Shown one piece after another: positions 30,467 to 38,173 of a DNA stretch of 55,299 nucleotides. The first letter of the stretch is position 1. Each line of letters starts with the position of its first letter. The notes beneath the pieces were generated by a model that was given only the letters and a program-made list of their open reading frames with translations, was not told the DNA's origin and did not search any database. This stretch comes from a virus. The translations under genes and the position numbers were made by a program. The stretch covers positions 1-55,299 of IMG/VR virus record IMGVR_UViG_3300027822_000016; one strand, given 5' to 3'.

Positions 30467-31438
30467 TCAAAAATCTGCTTGGCGAAGCACATGCACACAG
30501 CAGCTAGATCCCAAAAAAGATCCATCCACTGGGGAAGAACGCGGGACGTCCGTCACATACAGGTACTCATCAGAAAACACGATACGCGCGGACCCATTCG
30601 GTTCGTTTGCCGACAGTTCATAGTCCGGGCAACTCTCAAGGGCTGCCCGAAACTGTCCAGAGTACGGAACAAACTGCTGGGATTCTGTCGGAAAGACAGA
30701 GAATTCCTCGGGGCGGTACTCGGAAAAATCCATGCCGAGATCGTCAACGAGTTCCCGCAAAAACATCGGGAATTCCTGACCATTCTGACCATTCTGGCCA
30801 AGAGTTAGACAAAAGCTGTCATCTTTGCCGTCAAGAGTCAGTTGCACTGGCTTGTCTTCGCCATATTCGTCAATCAGCTGCATCTTGTCGAGCGTTTCGA
30901 GCAGCATGGGAATCGACATGACGTACGCCCCAGTGGCATCCTCTTGACTGTTTTGCAGTACATTGGGCCAGCTTGACCAGCCGAGTTGATGAGGGTAGGT
31001 GAAATCTTCGAGGACTCCACTCTCGCCGACGATCGACCCGAAATCAATGTCCCAGTGGATTGGCAGGTGTTGTGCTGCGGCAATGAGCGCCATTGCTTGT
31101 GGGACGGGCAAGGAATGTATTTTATCTGCCCCTGGGGAATGGTAGTCCATAAATGTCGGACTATTTATGTATGGCCAATGTCCAGAGAGACGTACAACGC
31201 TCAGCATCTCTCTGTTGGCGGCCAGTATGAATGTGTTCCCCCATTTTTTGTGGGGTGGGTATGGTTTGTCGGATGGGCAGGGACGGTAGAGCCAGATGGC
31301 TTTCGGGCCACCAGTCGTTCGGTAGGGCCAGAGGAGCGTTTCGTGCAGGTTGCGTAGTGATCCTGCTGAGATGGTCCTACGAGTTGGGTTGTCTGTCAAG
31401 GACAGGCCGAATGACAGGGTGGATCGGTCGGTGATCAT
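30467..31438 (-). CDS. 323-residue protein related to the zinc-cluster protein
   Basis: ATG 31438 (MITDRSTLSFGLSLT) is chosen; the longer frame starts only at a TTG inside the promoter region. The protein has mixed strands and helices, a NTFILAANREMLSVVRLSG strand-rich part, HQLGWSSWPNVLQNS near 165 and EYLYVTDVPR near the end, matching the order in the protein at 25449-26999, though without its N-terminal cysteines. A short NGQNGQ insert lies near 225. Function unknown. Confidence 0.6.
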   Translation of the reverse strand: MITDRSTLSFGLSLTDNPTRRTISAGSLRNLHETLLWPYRTTGGPKAIWLYRPCPSDKPYPPHKKWGNTFILAANREMLSVVRLSGHWPYINSPTFMDYHSPGADKIHSLPVPQAMALIAAAQHLPIHWDIDFGSIVGESGVLEDFTYPHQLGWSSWPNVLQNSQEDATGAYVMSIPMLLETLDKMQLIDEYGEDKPVQLTLDGKDDSFCLTLGQNGQNGQEFPMFLRELVDDLGMDFSEYRPEEFSVFPTESQQFVPYSGQFRAALESCPDYELSANEPNGSARIVFSDEYLYVTDVPRSSPVDGSFLGSSCCVHVLRQADF

Positions 31439-31479
31439 AGTTCGGTCGCTTTCTCTTTGCTTATACGTCAAAATTTTAT

Positions 31480-31746
31480 CTAGTCTGAAGATTCGGCCTG
31501 TTGCTTCTTTTCCTGCTCCTCGAAGAACTCGTGTGGGTCTTTTCGGATACTGTCATACTGGTCAGGTGGGAGTTCGTGGATGTAGTCCATGACATCCGTA
31601 AACATGGCCCGGTATTTCGCTTTGTCCTGCTTGTCTTTTTCGTTTTTTCTCACCAGCCAAGCGGTAAGAGGTTTCAGCACAAACAGTACGAATAGTGCCC
31701 AAAGGGTGTACAACCCGATAAGTGTTGTTAGTACGAACTTGATCAT
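31480..31746 (-). CDS. 88-residue single-span membrane protein
   Basis: Residues 4-33 form a membrane segment (MIKFVLTTLIGLYTLWALFV onwards), followed by a highly charged region (RKNEKDKQDKAKYRAM) and an acidic tail. The layout resembles the peptide at 23659-23841. A -10-like TAAAAT upstream of the next gene overlaps its end but has no -35 box, so the two genes are probably cotranscribed. Confidence 0.65.
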   Translation of the reverse strand: MIKFVLTTLIGLYTLWALFVLFVLKPLTAWLVRKNEKDKQDKAKYRAMFTDVMDYIHELPPDQYDSIRKDPHEFFEEQEKKQQAESSD

Positions 31747-31778
31747 ATGAATCTCTCTGTTTCTTTGCCCATAGAACT

Positions 31779-31806
31779 ATTTTACTACGTCAAAGTTGAA
31801 CGTCAA
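31779..31806 (-). promoter_or_regulatory. consensus promoter, variant copy
   Basis: TTGACG, 16 bases, TAAAAT upstream of 31480-31746. Confidence 0.7.
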
Positions 31807-31867
31807 CAAAATAGAACGGTACATTTGTGAAAAAAGAGGCCGCCTTTCGACAGCCTCCTCGCAATCA

Positions 31868-32230
31868 CTACGACAGGTCAGCCTCAAGAAGAGACTGCAG
31901 ATACGTTGTCGACAGGTCAGAATCCGGATAGACACGTAGCTCGGGAGTCTTCAAATCCCGTGTGTACTGGTTGAGCTGAGCGCAGGCAGCTTGGGATAGA
32001 CAACGGTAGTGGTTGATTGTGGCGAGAAGCTTCCATATGTCATGTCCTGGTGTGCCAGGTGTCATGTCTGGATCTTGTTCTTCCATAGCCTTTCGATTCA
32101 GAGCGCAGTAAACTTCAAACGCTTTGGCGTAAGACTGGAATGTTTTCACTTGGCGCTTGCTGTGGGCGACGATTTTTTCAATCTCGTTCTGGATTTGTTT
32201 TGCTTGACTGGTTGCGACAGAGTCGACCAT
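31868..32230 (-). CDS. 120-residue helical protein
   Basis: Begins MVDSVATSQAKQIQNEIEKI and is helical with a PGTPGHD break near 60 and three Cys. No family was recognised. It is alone behind a consensus promoter. Confidence 0.6.
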   Translation of the reverse strand: MVDSVATSQAKQIQNEIEKIVAHSKRQVKTFQSYAKAFEVYCALNRKAMEEQDPDMTPGTPGHDIWKLLATINHYRCLSQAACAQLNQYTRDLKTPELRVYPDSDLSTTYLQSLLEADLS

Positions 32231-32263
32231 TTTTTGTTCTCTCTCTCTTTTGCGTATGTGTGC

Positions 32264-32292
32264 ATTTTACTGCGTCAAACTTAGAATGTCAA
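32264..32292 (-). promoter_or_regulatory. consensus promoter, copy 11
   Basis: TTGACA, 17 bases, TAAAAT upstream of 31868-32230. Confidence 0.85.
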
Positions 32293-32410
32293 CAGAAGAG
32301 AACACAGATACGAATTTTCTTTTACTCCCCCGCCCATGTCGACTAGCATGAGTTGGGTACTCGTTCTGTTCCGTTCGAGCATCTTTCTCTCTTTGCTTAT
32401 GGAGAAAACG

Positions 32411-32446
32411 AAAATCCCACCCTCGTTCATTCGGGAGTGGGATTTT
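32411..32446 (-). terminator. terminator after the zinc-knuckle pair
   Basis: AAAATCCCAC/GTGGGATTTT stem, extended with one bulge, followed by CGTTTTCTCC. It lies 15 bases beyond the stop at 32462. Confidence 0.7.
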
Positions 32447-32461
32447 CTCATGTTGCGGCGA

Positions 32462-32641
32462 CTAATTCTGGCATTCCTCGCCTCTGTCATGTACCGTGTG
32501 ACATTTGAAACACGGTGTACCTATGATTGCAAGATTGACGAAAGGATGACTCGACGTCAATCTCTGTACACTCTGGACGTGAGGAGTTTGATCTTCCTCT
32601 TTCTCTTCCTCTTCCTTCTTCTTCTTCTTTTTCTTACCCAT
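32462..32641 (-). CDS. 59-residue zinc-knuckle protein with Lys/Glu-rich start
   Basis: The ATG at 32641 begins five bases after the upstream stop. The product starts with MGKKKKKKKEEEEKEED and ends with PCFKCHTVHDRGEECQN. The C-X2-C-X2-V-H-X4-C pattern matches the neighbours at 32647-32841, 33343-33579 and 33616-33822. It probably binds one zinc ion. Lys-run composition is unusual and may be a nucleic-acid contact. Confidence 0.6.
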   Translation of the reverse strand: MGKKKKKKKEEEEKEEDQTPHVQSVQRLTSSHPFVNLAIIGTPCFKCHTVHDRGEECQN

Positions 32642-32646
32642 ATCTG

Positions 32647-32841
32647 TTACCCAACCTGGTGGGGAGTGCCGGGCTTATGCACACCGTGACACGTTGGGCA
32701 CACCCAACATGTGTCCCGTGGGTTGGAGGCGTCGTGTACAAGACCGCATTTCGGGCACTCTACACAGCGAGTCTCCAGTGGTCCGTCCCAGCAATGATTT
32801 GATGGAGAGCACGGCTTCGTAGGGTCGAATGTGTTTGTCAT
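32647..32841 (-). CDS. 64-residue double zinc-knuckle protein
   Basis: It contains CSPSNHCWDGPLETRCVECP, then CGLVHDASNPRDTC and CPTCHGVHKPGTPH, two successive C-X2-C-X2-V-H knuckles. The W-GP element is shared with 33343-33579 and 33616-33822. Function unknown, but a zinc-bound adaptor or nucleic-acid contact is likely. Confidence 0.65.
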   Translation of the reverse strand: MTNTFDPTKPCSPSNHCWDGPLETRCVECPKCGLVHDASNPRDTCWVCPTCHGVHKPGTPHQVG

Positions 32842-32868
32842 TGTCTACTTCTTTGTTTCGCTTACTGC

Positions 32869-33240
32869 TTAAAGTGGAGAGCCACGCCGGTAGTCTTCGC
32901 CGCAGCCTTTTGGGTTGAACTTGATGGGGGGCTTGTGGCGAAGTGCCTCATCCATAACAGCTTGTTCTCGCGGGGTGAGGTCGTCGCTATCTCTCACCTT
33001 GGCAGTAGACATTTTGATATAGAAATTTTCTCCGACGAAATGTCCTTTCCCATCTGAGTGCTTTATTACGCTACGCATAAAAGCGTTTGTAGGTTGCAAT
33101 GCACCATCAAGCTTTCGTAATGCGCTGTCGGACATTTTCTCTACCGGTACATCTGATCTAGTTTTCTTGGGACTCTTGGGCTTGTGCCCTCTTGCCTCTG
33201 GTTGCCACGATTCGACTCTCGATCGTCTGAACAATCCCAT
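32869..33240 (-). CDS. 123-residue basic protein, zinc-knuckle neighbourhood
   Basis: Begins MGLFRRSRVESWQPEARG with a strong ribosome binding site AAGGAG. Basic N-terminus, then a helix and LTPREQAVMDEAL, ending in IKFNPKGCGEDYRRGSPL. The last element resembles LRFNAEEGCGEGNRCWYGP of the neighbour, suggesting shared ancestry or a domain lost by truncation. Function unknown. Confidence 0.6.
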   Translation of the reverse strand: MGLFRRSRVESWQPEARGHKPKSPKKTRSDVPVEKMSDSALRKLDGALQPTNAFMRSVIKHSDGKGHFVGENFYIKMSTAKVRDSDDLTPREQAVMDEALRHKPPIKFNPKGCGEDYRRGSPL

Positions 33241-33265
33241 TTCCTACTCCTTTTAGTGTCCTAGA

Positions 33266-33300
33266 GAGTAATAGCGCAAGAAAATCTTGCGCTATTACTC
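33266..33300 (-). terminator. 16-bp hairpin after 33343-33579
   Basis: Perfect 16-bp arms with a three-base loop; no strong T-run on either side, so it may terminate poorly or protect RNA ends. Confidence 0.55.
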
Positions 33301-33342
33301 ACCAATTACTTTGTTTTCGTCTATTTTCTTGTCTATTCGGCT

Positions 33343-33579
33343 TTAACTGGCTGGTTTTCCGCCTCCGCCAAAATGAACACTCTCACATTCACTGCCTGTT
33401 TCACATGAGTCTTTGGGGCTGTGTGCGACACCGCATGTAGGGCAATCACGGCAAAAACCGTCTCTTGGGCCATACCAGCAACGATTTCCCTCGCCGCAAC
33501 CCTCCTCTGCATTAAAACGTAACTTCACTCTACTTCCGGCATTCGGAGCTTCATTTTTCCGTCTTGGCAGCAGTCTCAT
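33343..33579 (-). CDS. zinc-knuckle protein, CPTCGVAH family
   Basis: ATG 33579 (MRLLPRRKNEAPNAG) has GGAG at proper spacing and aligns with MRLLQKAI of the next gene; an in-frame ATG at 33591 has no site. The 78-residue protein contains VKLRFNAEEGCGEGNRCWYG, FCRDCPTCGVAHSPKDSC and a Gly-rich end. The knuckle is shared with two neighbours. Function unknown. Confidence 0.65.
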   Translation of the reverse strand: MRLLPRRKNEAPNAGSRVKLRFNAEEGCGEGNRCWYGPRDGFCRDCPTCGVAHSPKDSCETGSECESVHFGGGGKPAS

Positions 33580-33615
33580 CATTTTCTCCATCTCTTGTTG
33601 TTACAAGTTGTCTCT

Positions 33616-33822
33616 TTACAGGAGCACACTTTCACGTGCCCTGCTCGTCTCGCATGACTCATTTGGACTGTGCGAACGACCGCACACAGAGCACTCCCTG
33701 AAGAACATGTTTATCGGTCCGTGCCAGAAGTGTTTTTCATCCTCGCGCCCTTTGGCTTCATCAAATGTCAGCTCTACCTTTTTCCTGGGCATCGAACTTA
33801 TTGCTTTTTGTAGTAATCGCAC
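33616..33822 (-). CDS. zinc-knuckle protein, CSVCGRSH family
   Basis: A GTG start at 33822 follows AAGGAG. The 68-residue protein has FDEAKGREDEKHFWHGPIN and FFRECSVCGRSHSPNESC. It is a diverged copy of 33343-33579. It overlaps the upstream gene by 62 nt in another frame. Confidence 0.6.
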   Translation of the reverse strand: MRLLQKAISSMPRKKVELTFDEAKGREDEKHFWHGPINMFFRECSVCGRSHSPNESCETSRARESVLL

Positions 33823-34237
33823 TGGTTGCTCCTTTTTGTAGGGAAACGAGACCTTGTTCCGTTCGAGTGAAGAAATTTACGGGTAGTTCCCTGTCGGGAA
33901 GCTCCTTTTTTGCCGCCAGCTCAATGTCAATTGCTGTGTCGCAGTACGTGCTGTAGTGGGTTGCACATAGGCTGCAAACAGGTTGTGTGTCGTCGGGCTT
34001 ATCGACATAGACGTGAGGTTCGCCTGCATACACGTGTATGTTCATTGTGGCAGGCTTCGTGCACTCATCAGCAGAACACACTCCCTCGTCAATAAGCCAC
34101 TTCGCACGACTCGAAATTTTCCTCTGTACCTCCCATTCGGGGACTTTGAAAGTGTTTGCCAGGAGAGTTACGAGGTATCTGTCCGGAAAAGCCTCCGAAC
34201 TTTTCAATGCCTCAATAAATACGTCTACCATTTTCAT
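33761..34237 (-). CDS. cysteine protein related to the MEFWE family
   Basis: A 158-residue protein with VTLLANTFKVPEWEVQRKIS, GVCSADECTKPA and VCSLCATHYSTYCD, the same spacing of helix, CX4C and CX2H as in the proteins at 21420-22124. It probably binds zinc. The last 20 residues overlap the next gene and look less constrained. Function unknown. Confidence 0.6.
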   Translation of the reverse strand: MKMVDVFIEALKSSEAFPDRYLVTLLANTFKVPEWEVQRKISSRAKWLIDEGVCSADECTKPATMNIHVYAGEPHVYVDKPDDTQPVCSLCATHYSTYCDTAIDIELAAKKELPDRELPVNFFTRTEQGLVSLQKGATSAITTKSNKFDAQEKGRADI

Positions 34238-34260
34238 ATGTCTGTACTCCGATCCTGTTC

Positions 34261-34506
34261 TTAGCGTTCTGTGTTGCTGATTTGTTTTCGTGCGCCAGCG
34301 CTTCTGATCTCGCGACCGTCTGCCCAGGTGTCCAACAGTTGTCCGATGACTGCTTGTACAGTCTCTTTCTCGAACGAGACCTCCACTGACACTGGGGCGC
34401 CGTCATCATGGAGGATCGATCCGCCACTTGCACCTATTTCTTTTTGCTGAGGCGGTCCGAAGAACTTCCCGACAAATCTGCTTGGGAGCGTCACTTTTAC
34501 ATTCAT
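34261..34506 (-). CDS. 81-residue beta-rich protein
   Basis: ATG 34506 (MNVKVTLPSRFVGKFFG) fits the position of the binding site; upstream residues would lie in the promoter. It contains VSVEVSFEKETVQAVIGQLL and ends in a basic tail. No family recognised. Confidence 0.55.
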   Translation of the reverse strand: MNVKVTLPSRFVGKFFGPPQQKEIGASGGSILHDDGAPVSVEVSFEKETVQAVIGQLLDTWADGREIRSAGARKQISNTER

Positions 34507-34546
34507 AGCAGTACTCGTTCTCTTTCTGTTGCTTACTGTTGTGTGC

Positions 34547-34575
34547 ATTTTAGTTCTTTGTTGTTGATCTGTCAA
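34547..34575 (-). promoter_or_regulatory. consensus promoter, copy 12
   Basis: TTGACA, 17 bases, TAAAAT upstream of 34261-34506. Confidence 0.8.
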
Positions 34576-34617
34576 TAATTATCTTTACCCAATCATACTT
34601 GCAGAAATAAAAAAACA

Positions 34618-34634
34618 GACACCAGGAGGGTGTC
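34618..34634 (-). terminator. terminator after helicase gene
   Basis: A short GACACC/GGTGTC stem extended by flanking bases, followed by TGTTTTTTTATT on the minus strand. Confidence 0.7.
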
Positions 34635-34727
34635 CGTTTTCTCAGCAAGTATCGCGTCCCGAGAGACACGACACTCTGCACATTGATGTTTGCAACACTA
34701 CTAGTGTAGTGCGCTTCTCCATCCGCG

Positions 34728-36857
34728 TCAACGATTCCGCCGGAGAACACTCCTCGTGTGCAGATCGTCGAAATCCTCAAACAGCATTTCGTACGCTTTC
34801 ATCGCTTCTCCGTGCAGCTTTTCATATTTTTCTTTCTCTTCCGGTGAGGACGCCTCTTTGAGGGCGTTTGCAAATATGTTGACTTGCCGACGACTCGCAT
34901 CGAACCACGACAGTATTTCAATACAGTCATCCTCGTGAGCATTTGCGACTCCTTCGTACGGGTGGTGGAAACGGTTTGGGACCTCCAGGTAGGCTCGCAA
35001 TTCTGCGGAATCGTACTCCCGAATATCTGGTACAGACTGTTCACCCATTGTTGTGCCTCTTCTTTTCTTCGCTGGTTGTGCCTGCCGTACTGGCGGCTGT
35101 CTTCCAGGCACCTGTTTTACTTGTGCTCGTTCTGTTCGTTTCTGGGCTTGACGCTCTGTCACGCTACGGACAAATAACACTCCTGATATTGCCCCGGAAA
35201 GTTCGCCTTTCGTTGGGTACTGGTTGAGATCGAGACCAAGCGTTCGAGCAAATTTTATTTGCCCTGGTGTGGGGTCTTCTTTTCGCCAACGTGCTGTCGT
35301 ACGCACCAAATTACTTGCGTCGCCCAGTGCAATGCGGTTGCATAGTTCAACCGCCTTCGCCCATGAAAGATCTCGTCTTTTTTGAAAAAACTTTGTTTCG
35401 TAAGCCTGTGTCTTCTCTATTGCCCAAACATCCCAAAGACCTTCTACTGCCGATGGCCAGGGAAAATACGTAGTTGTTCCGCATGGCAGGCACCATAGGC
35501 CGTCTGTCCCGCGTAGAGCCATCACCCAGGCGCATGTTTGCCCCTCAAAGAGGTTGATGTCCTCGAATGTCAACTCCTCCATTCCTGGGAGGTCGGAAAT
35601 GTGCTGCAACGATTTTTCTATTCGCTCCCTTTTTTCGGTTTTGTCCCGTTCTTCGCGTTCCTGCTTTTCTTTCTCCTCTTTATCCGGAAATACCACAGCA
35701 GACGTGCAAAGACTGTGCTTTGCGGACACACCGACAACATCGATGATGAGCGCCGATTTCCCCTCGTACGGACGTAATACCCGTCCCACCATCTGCCTGT
35801 ACAGCCCTTCCGATCCTGTAAGACGAGTAATGATGACACATTTTGCACAGGGAGCGTCAAAGCCCTCCGTCAACACCATGCAATTCACCAAAAATTTCGT
35901 CTCCCCAGAACCGTACCGTCCATAAATCGCTGTCCTGTCCTCCACCGGAGTATCCCCAGTGATCATCTCTGCCCGGTGATGCCCTCGCTCGCTGAAATAC
36001 CCGTTAAAAAATTCGGTCCAGTCCTCACCGGTTTGCACTGACGGGCAGAAAATAATCGTCTGCCGTCCTCCGGCATGCTCCACCCATTCCGACGCGACAC
36101 GAGTTTTCGCAGACTCAGACTCTTTCAGCGCCTCCGCAAGATCGGCAGCGGCAAAATCTCCACCTTTCATCTTGACTTTTGAAAGGTCAAAGTCGTCCAG
36201 CTGCACTGTCCTTCCGGAAAGAGCGCAAAGATACCCTTCTTCGATTGCGTCTTCCATCTCGTAGTTGTAGACGACACCGTCCCAGACAGTGCTCAGATCG
36301 TCTTTTCCAGCCCGCATCATTGTGGCGGTAAACCCGACTTTTTTCGCTTCCGGAAAAAAGTCCAAGATTTTTCGGTAGCTGGCTGCAGTGGCGTGATGGC
36401 ATTCGTCCACGATAATGAGCAAATTTTCATCGTCATTATGGGCGAGTGCGTTTCTTAGGGCTGTGAGACGGTTCGCCCGACTGGCAGTCTGTACACTGGC
36501 GATGAGGATGTCTGCATCATGCTGGTTTTTGCGTCCTTTGATGATTCCTGTGGTCGCGTTGAATCCGTCCATGCCTGCGACGCATGTGTCGATACGATTT
36601 TTCGCTTGGGTCAGGAGTTCGTTTCGGTGGGCGATGACAAGTACTTTTGCTTCCGGTTTTCGTTCGAGAAATCGTAGTGCGAGAGCGGTGAAAATAGTTG
36701 TTTTGCCTGTCCCGGTGGCAGCAACGACAGATGCGCGATAGGCGCCGTGGCCATTTGGGCTTCCCTTTTTGTATGTATCTTCGACTTCTCCTATTGCTCC
36801 TTCTTGGTAGTCTCGTAGTCCCAGTTGGGCATGTATTTTTTCGTGTGTAGGGGGCAT
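34728..36857 (-). CDS. superfamily 2 DNA helicase (DEAD/DEAH, UvrB/Res type)
   Basis: ATG 36857 is preferred to GTG 36866 by spacing from AGGAG. The 709-residue protein has the SF2 motifs in order: Q-like RDYQEGAI, I ATGTGKTT near 47, Ia IAHRNELL, Ib ASVQTASR, II VDECHH near 150, III FTATMMR, IV IIFCPSVQ, V VLTEGFDAP and VI QMVGRVLRP. The C-terminal 300 residues contain a CLPCG pair, WRKEDPTPGQIKFARTLG and a Pro/Gln-rich linker. It should unwind or remodel DNA in phage replication or recombination. Confidence 0.88.
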   Translation of the reverse strand: MPPTHEKIHAQLGLRDYQEGAIGEVEDTYKKGSPNGHGAYRASVVAATGTGKTTIFTALALRFLERKPEAKVLVIAHRNELLTQAKNRIDTCVAGMDGFNATTGIIKGRKNQHDADILIASVQTASRANRLTALRNALAHNDDENLLIIVDECHHATAASYRKILDFFPEAKKVGFTATMMRAGKDDLSTVWDGVVYNYEMEDAIEEGYLCALSGRTVQLDDFDLSKVKMKGGDFAAADLAEALKESESAKTRVASEWVEHAGGRQTIIFCPSVQTGEDWTEFFNGYFSERGHHRAEMITGDTPVEDRTAIYGRYGSGETKFLVNCMVLTEGFDAPCAKCVIITRLTGSEGLYRQMVGRVLRPYEGKSALIIDVVGVSAKHSLCTSAVVFPDKEEKEKQEREERDKTEKRERIEKSLQHISDLPGMEELTFEDINLFEGQTCAWVMALRGTDGLWCLPCGTTTYFPWPSAVEGLWDVWAIEKTQAYETKFFQKRRDLSWAKAVELCNRIALGDASNLVRTTARWRKEDPTPGQIKFARTLGLDLNQYPTKGELSGAISGVLFVRSVTERQAQKRTERAQVKQVPGRQPPVRQAQPAKKRRGTTMGEQSVPDIREYDSAELRAYLEVPNRFHHPYEGVANAHEDDCIEILSWFDASRRQVNIFANALKEASSPEEKEKYEKLHGEAMKAYEMLFEDFDDLHTRSVLRRNR

Positions 36858-36890
36858 TCCTGTCACTCTCCTGTGCTGGCGCTGACATTG

Positions 36891-36924
36891 ATAACTGCCC
36901 CCTCCACAACAAGGGGGCAGTTAT
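36891..36924 (-). terminator. hairpin after 36941-37294
   Basis: 13-bp perfect arms ATAACTGCCCCCT/AGGGGGCAGTTAT with an eight-base loop, between this gene's stop and the helicase start. No T-run follows, so read-through is possible. Confidence 0.55.
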
Positions 36925-36940
36925 CGGGCGCTACCGTGTT

Positions 36941-37294
36941 CTAGCGTTTTTTTGCACACTCGGGGCCGACACCATTTTCGATGCTCGCTTTTGCGCTGAG
37001 CTTTTTTGCGCATTTGCCGCACCGTGCGGCACTTTTGGCAAATGTCACCATCGATGCGGTGGGGTCTTTCACGATTTTTTTCAATTCGTCGACGTCGTAG
37101 CCGTTGTATGCCCGGTAGCCTTTTTGGCTTCCTACGAGTGTTCCCTTGCTATGTAGACTTTTGAGGTCTTTGTCGCCTACTTTTCGCACATAGATATTGT
37201 CTAGTTGTGTTTTTTGGCTCAACTGTCGGATGACTCGTAGTACCTCTCCTTTTTCTGTCCGGTAGTATCCTGCTGGGAGGTATTGGAGGTCCAT
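36941..37294 (-). CDS. DUF6011-like phage protein
   Basis: ATG 37294 (MDLQYLPAGYYRTEKGEV) follows AGGAAG and is preferred to ATG 37312. The 117-residue product ends with ARCGKCAKKLSAKASIENGV and GPECAKKR, a C-X2-C...GPxC cluster seen in many phage proteins of the DUF6011 kind. Function unknown; probably binds zinc. Confidence 0.65.
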   Translation of the reverse strand: MDLQYLPAGYYRTEKGEVLRVIRQLSQKTQLDNIYVRKVGDKDLKSLHSKGTLVGSQKGYRAYNGYDVDELKKIVKDPTASMVTFAKSAARCGKCAKKLSAKASIENGVGPECAKKR

Positions 37295-37339
37295 TTGAGT
37301 CTTCCTGTCCATTCCTTGTTTCTCTTTGCTTACATTGTT

Positions 37340-37369
37340 ATTCTAACACACTATCTGTGATTCCGTCAA
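37340..37369 (-). promoter_or_regulatory. promoter for 36941-37294
   Basis: TTGACG, 18 bases, TAGAAT; a diverged member of the consensus set. Confidence 0.65.
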
Positions 37370-37406
37370 CATATTGCGACATGTTTCTCTCTCCATCGAA
37401 AAGAAA

Positions 37407-37445
37407 AAACCCCTTCCCACCAGCAATATCAGTGGGAAGGGGTTT
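37407..37445 (-). terminator. terminator after 37460-37678
   Basis: 14-bp perfect stem (AAACCCCTTCCCAC and complement) with TTTTTTCTTTTCG following on the minus strand. Confidence 0.8.
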
Positions 37446-37459
37446 TCCATGGAAAAAAA

Positions 37460-37678
37460 TTAAGAATCCGACACCCTTTTTACGGTAGATTCCCCGTACA
37501 AAAATGCGGCACGCGTTTCGCAGCAGTTGAGACATATACGATTGGAACCATCAAATGGATCTCTGTCGAAATGCCAGGTTAGAGAAGGTCGAGAACAGTT
37601 TGTACACTCTATCTTTTTAAACTTTTTGTTTATCAGATCTTGTAGTGTTGCAACGTTATTCGTGTCTGTATTTTCCAC
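37460..37678 (-). CDS. 72-residue zinc-ribbon protein
   Basis: Has CTNCSRPSLTWHFD near residue 25 and ICLNCCETRAAF near 49, a standard four-cysteine ribbon. Helical N-terminus LQDLINKKFKKIE. Function unknown; part of a ribbon-protein cluster. Confidence 0.65.
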   Translation of the reverse strand: MENTDTNNVATLQDLINKKFKKIECTNCSRPSLTWHFDRDPFDGSNRICLNCCETRAAFLYGESTVKRVSDS

Positions 37679-37708
37679 TGTTGTTCCGTTTCTTTTTGCT
37701 TCTGGAAT

Positions 37709-37864
37709 CTACGGATACCTATTGAAGCATGCGCTACACACATACTGATCAGTACCGTTTACCTTTACAGGGGTGCTGCTGAAAGCGTCATTTCGACATT
37801 TCTGCCCACATCCAGCACAGGTAAAGGTGTCGTCGGGGTCAGCAGTTACCAGATACAGTTCCAT
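37709..37864 (-). CDS. 51-residue zinc-ribbon protein
   Basis: ATG 37864 abuts the preceding stop and has AGGAAATAG ahead. The product begins MELYLVTADPDDTFTCAGCG and contains VCSACFNRYP at the end, so the four cysteines form one ribbon. Function unknown. Confidence 0.65.
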   Translation of the reverse strand: MELYLVTADPDDTFTCAGCGQKCRNDAFSSTPVKVNGTDQYVCSACFNRYP

Positions 37865-38029
37865 CTATTTCCTGCCTTCGTTTGCCACCACGGCATCGAC
37901 ATTCGTGTCGACGCCCAGTTCTGGCCGCCAACGCATGCCGCCAGGAAGACGATAATCCTCCGATGGGAACTGGGACCCGGACGGATCATATTCCTGGTCC
38001 TCGCCAGAATCGGTAGTGTCTGTAGCCAT
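37865..38029 (-). CDS. 54-residue acidic protein
   Basis: ATG 38029 (MATDTTDSGEDQEYDPSG) follows GAAGGAAAAT. It is low in hydrophobic residues and probably disordered. Function unknown. It is the first gene behind a promoter and is coupled to the next ribbon gene. Confidence 0.55.
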   Translation of the reverse strand: MATDTTDSGEDQEYDPSGSQFPSEDYRLPGGMRWRPELGVDTNVDAVVANEGRK

Positions 38030-38067
38030 AATATTTTCCTTCTCTATTCGTATCCTTGACACTACTA

Positions 38068-38095
38068 ACTATACACCATTTTATGACTGTATCAA
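38068..38095 (-). promoter_or_regulatory. second-class promoter
   Basis: TTGATA, 16 bases, TATAGT. The spacer contains GTCATA, shared with promoters near 40.0, 40.8, 41.0 and 41.8 kb. Confidence 0.65.
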
Positions 38096-38120
38096 GATAT
38101 TGCCTGTATTGGCGAAAAGA

Positions 38121-38156
38121 AAAGCCTCTTTGCCATTGTGTGCGACAAAGAGGCTT
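38121..38156 (-). terminator. terminator after 38174-38371
   Basis: AAAGCCTCTTTG/CAAAGAGGCTTT stem, followed by TCTTTTCGCC. Confidence 0.75.
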
Positions 38157-38173
38157 TCTCATTTCGTGGCTAT

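Noticed and set aside
32281-32382. 33-codon leftward frame beginning MLERNRTSTQLML
   Set aside because: It has a leader resembling other units (GCAAAGAGAGAAAG) but follows a terminator with no promoter between, and its end covers the next promoter. Possibly a remnant.
37338-37535. 65-codon frame covering the terminator at 37407-37445
   Set aside because: It overlaps the well-supported zinc-ribbon gene and a strong terminator.
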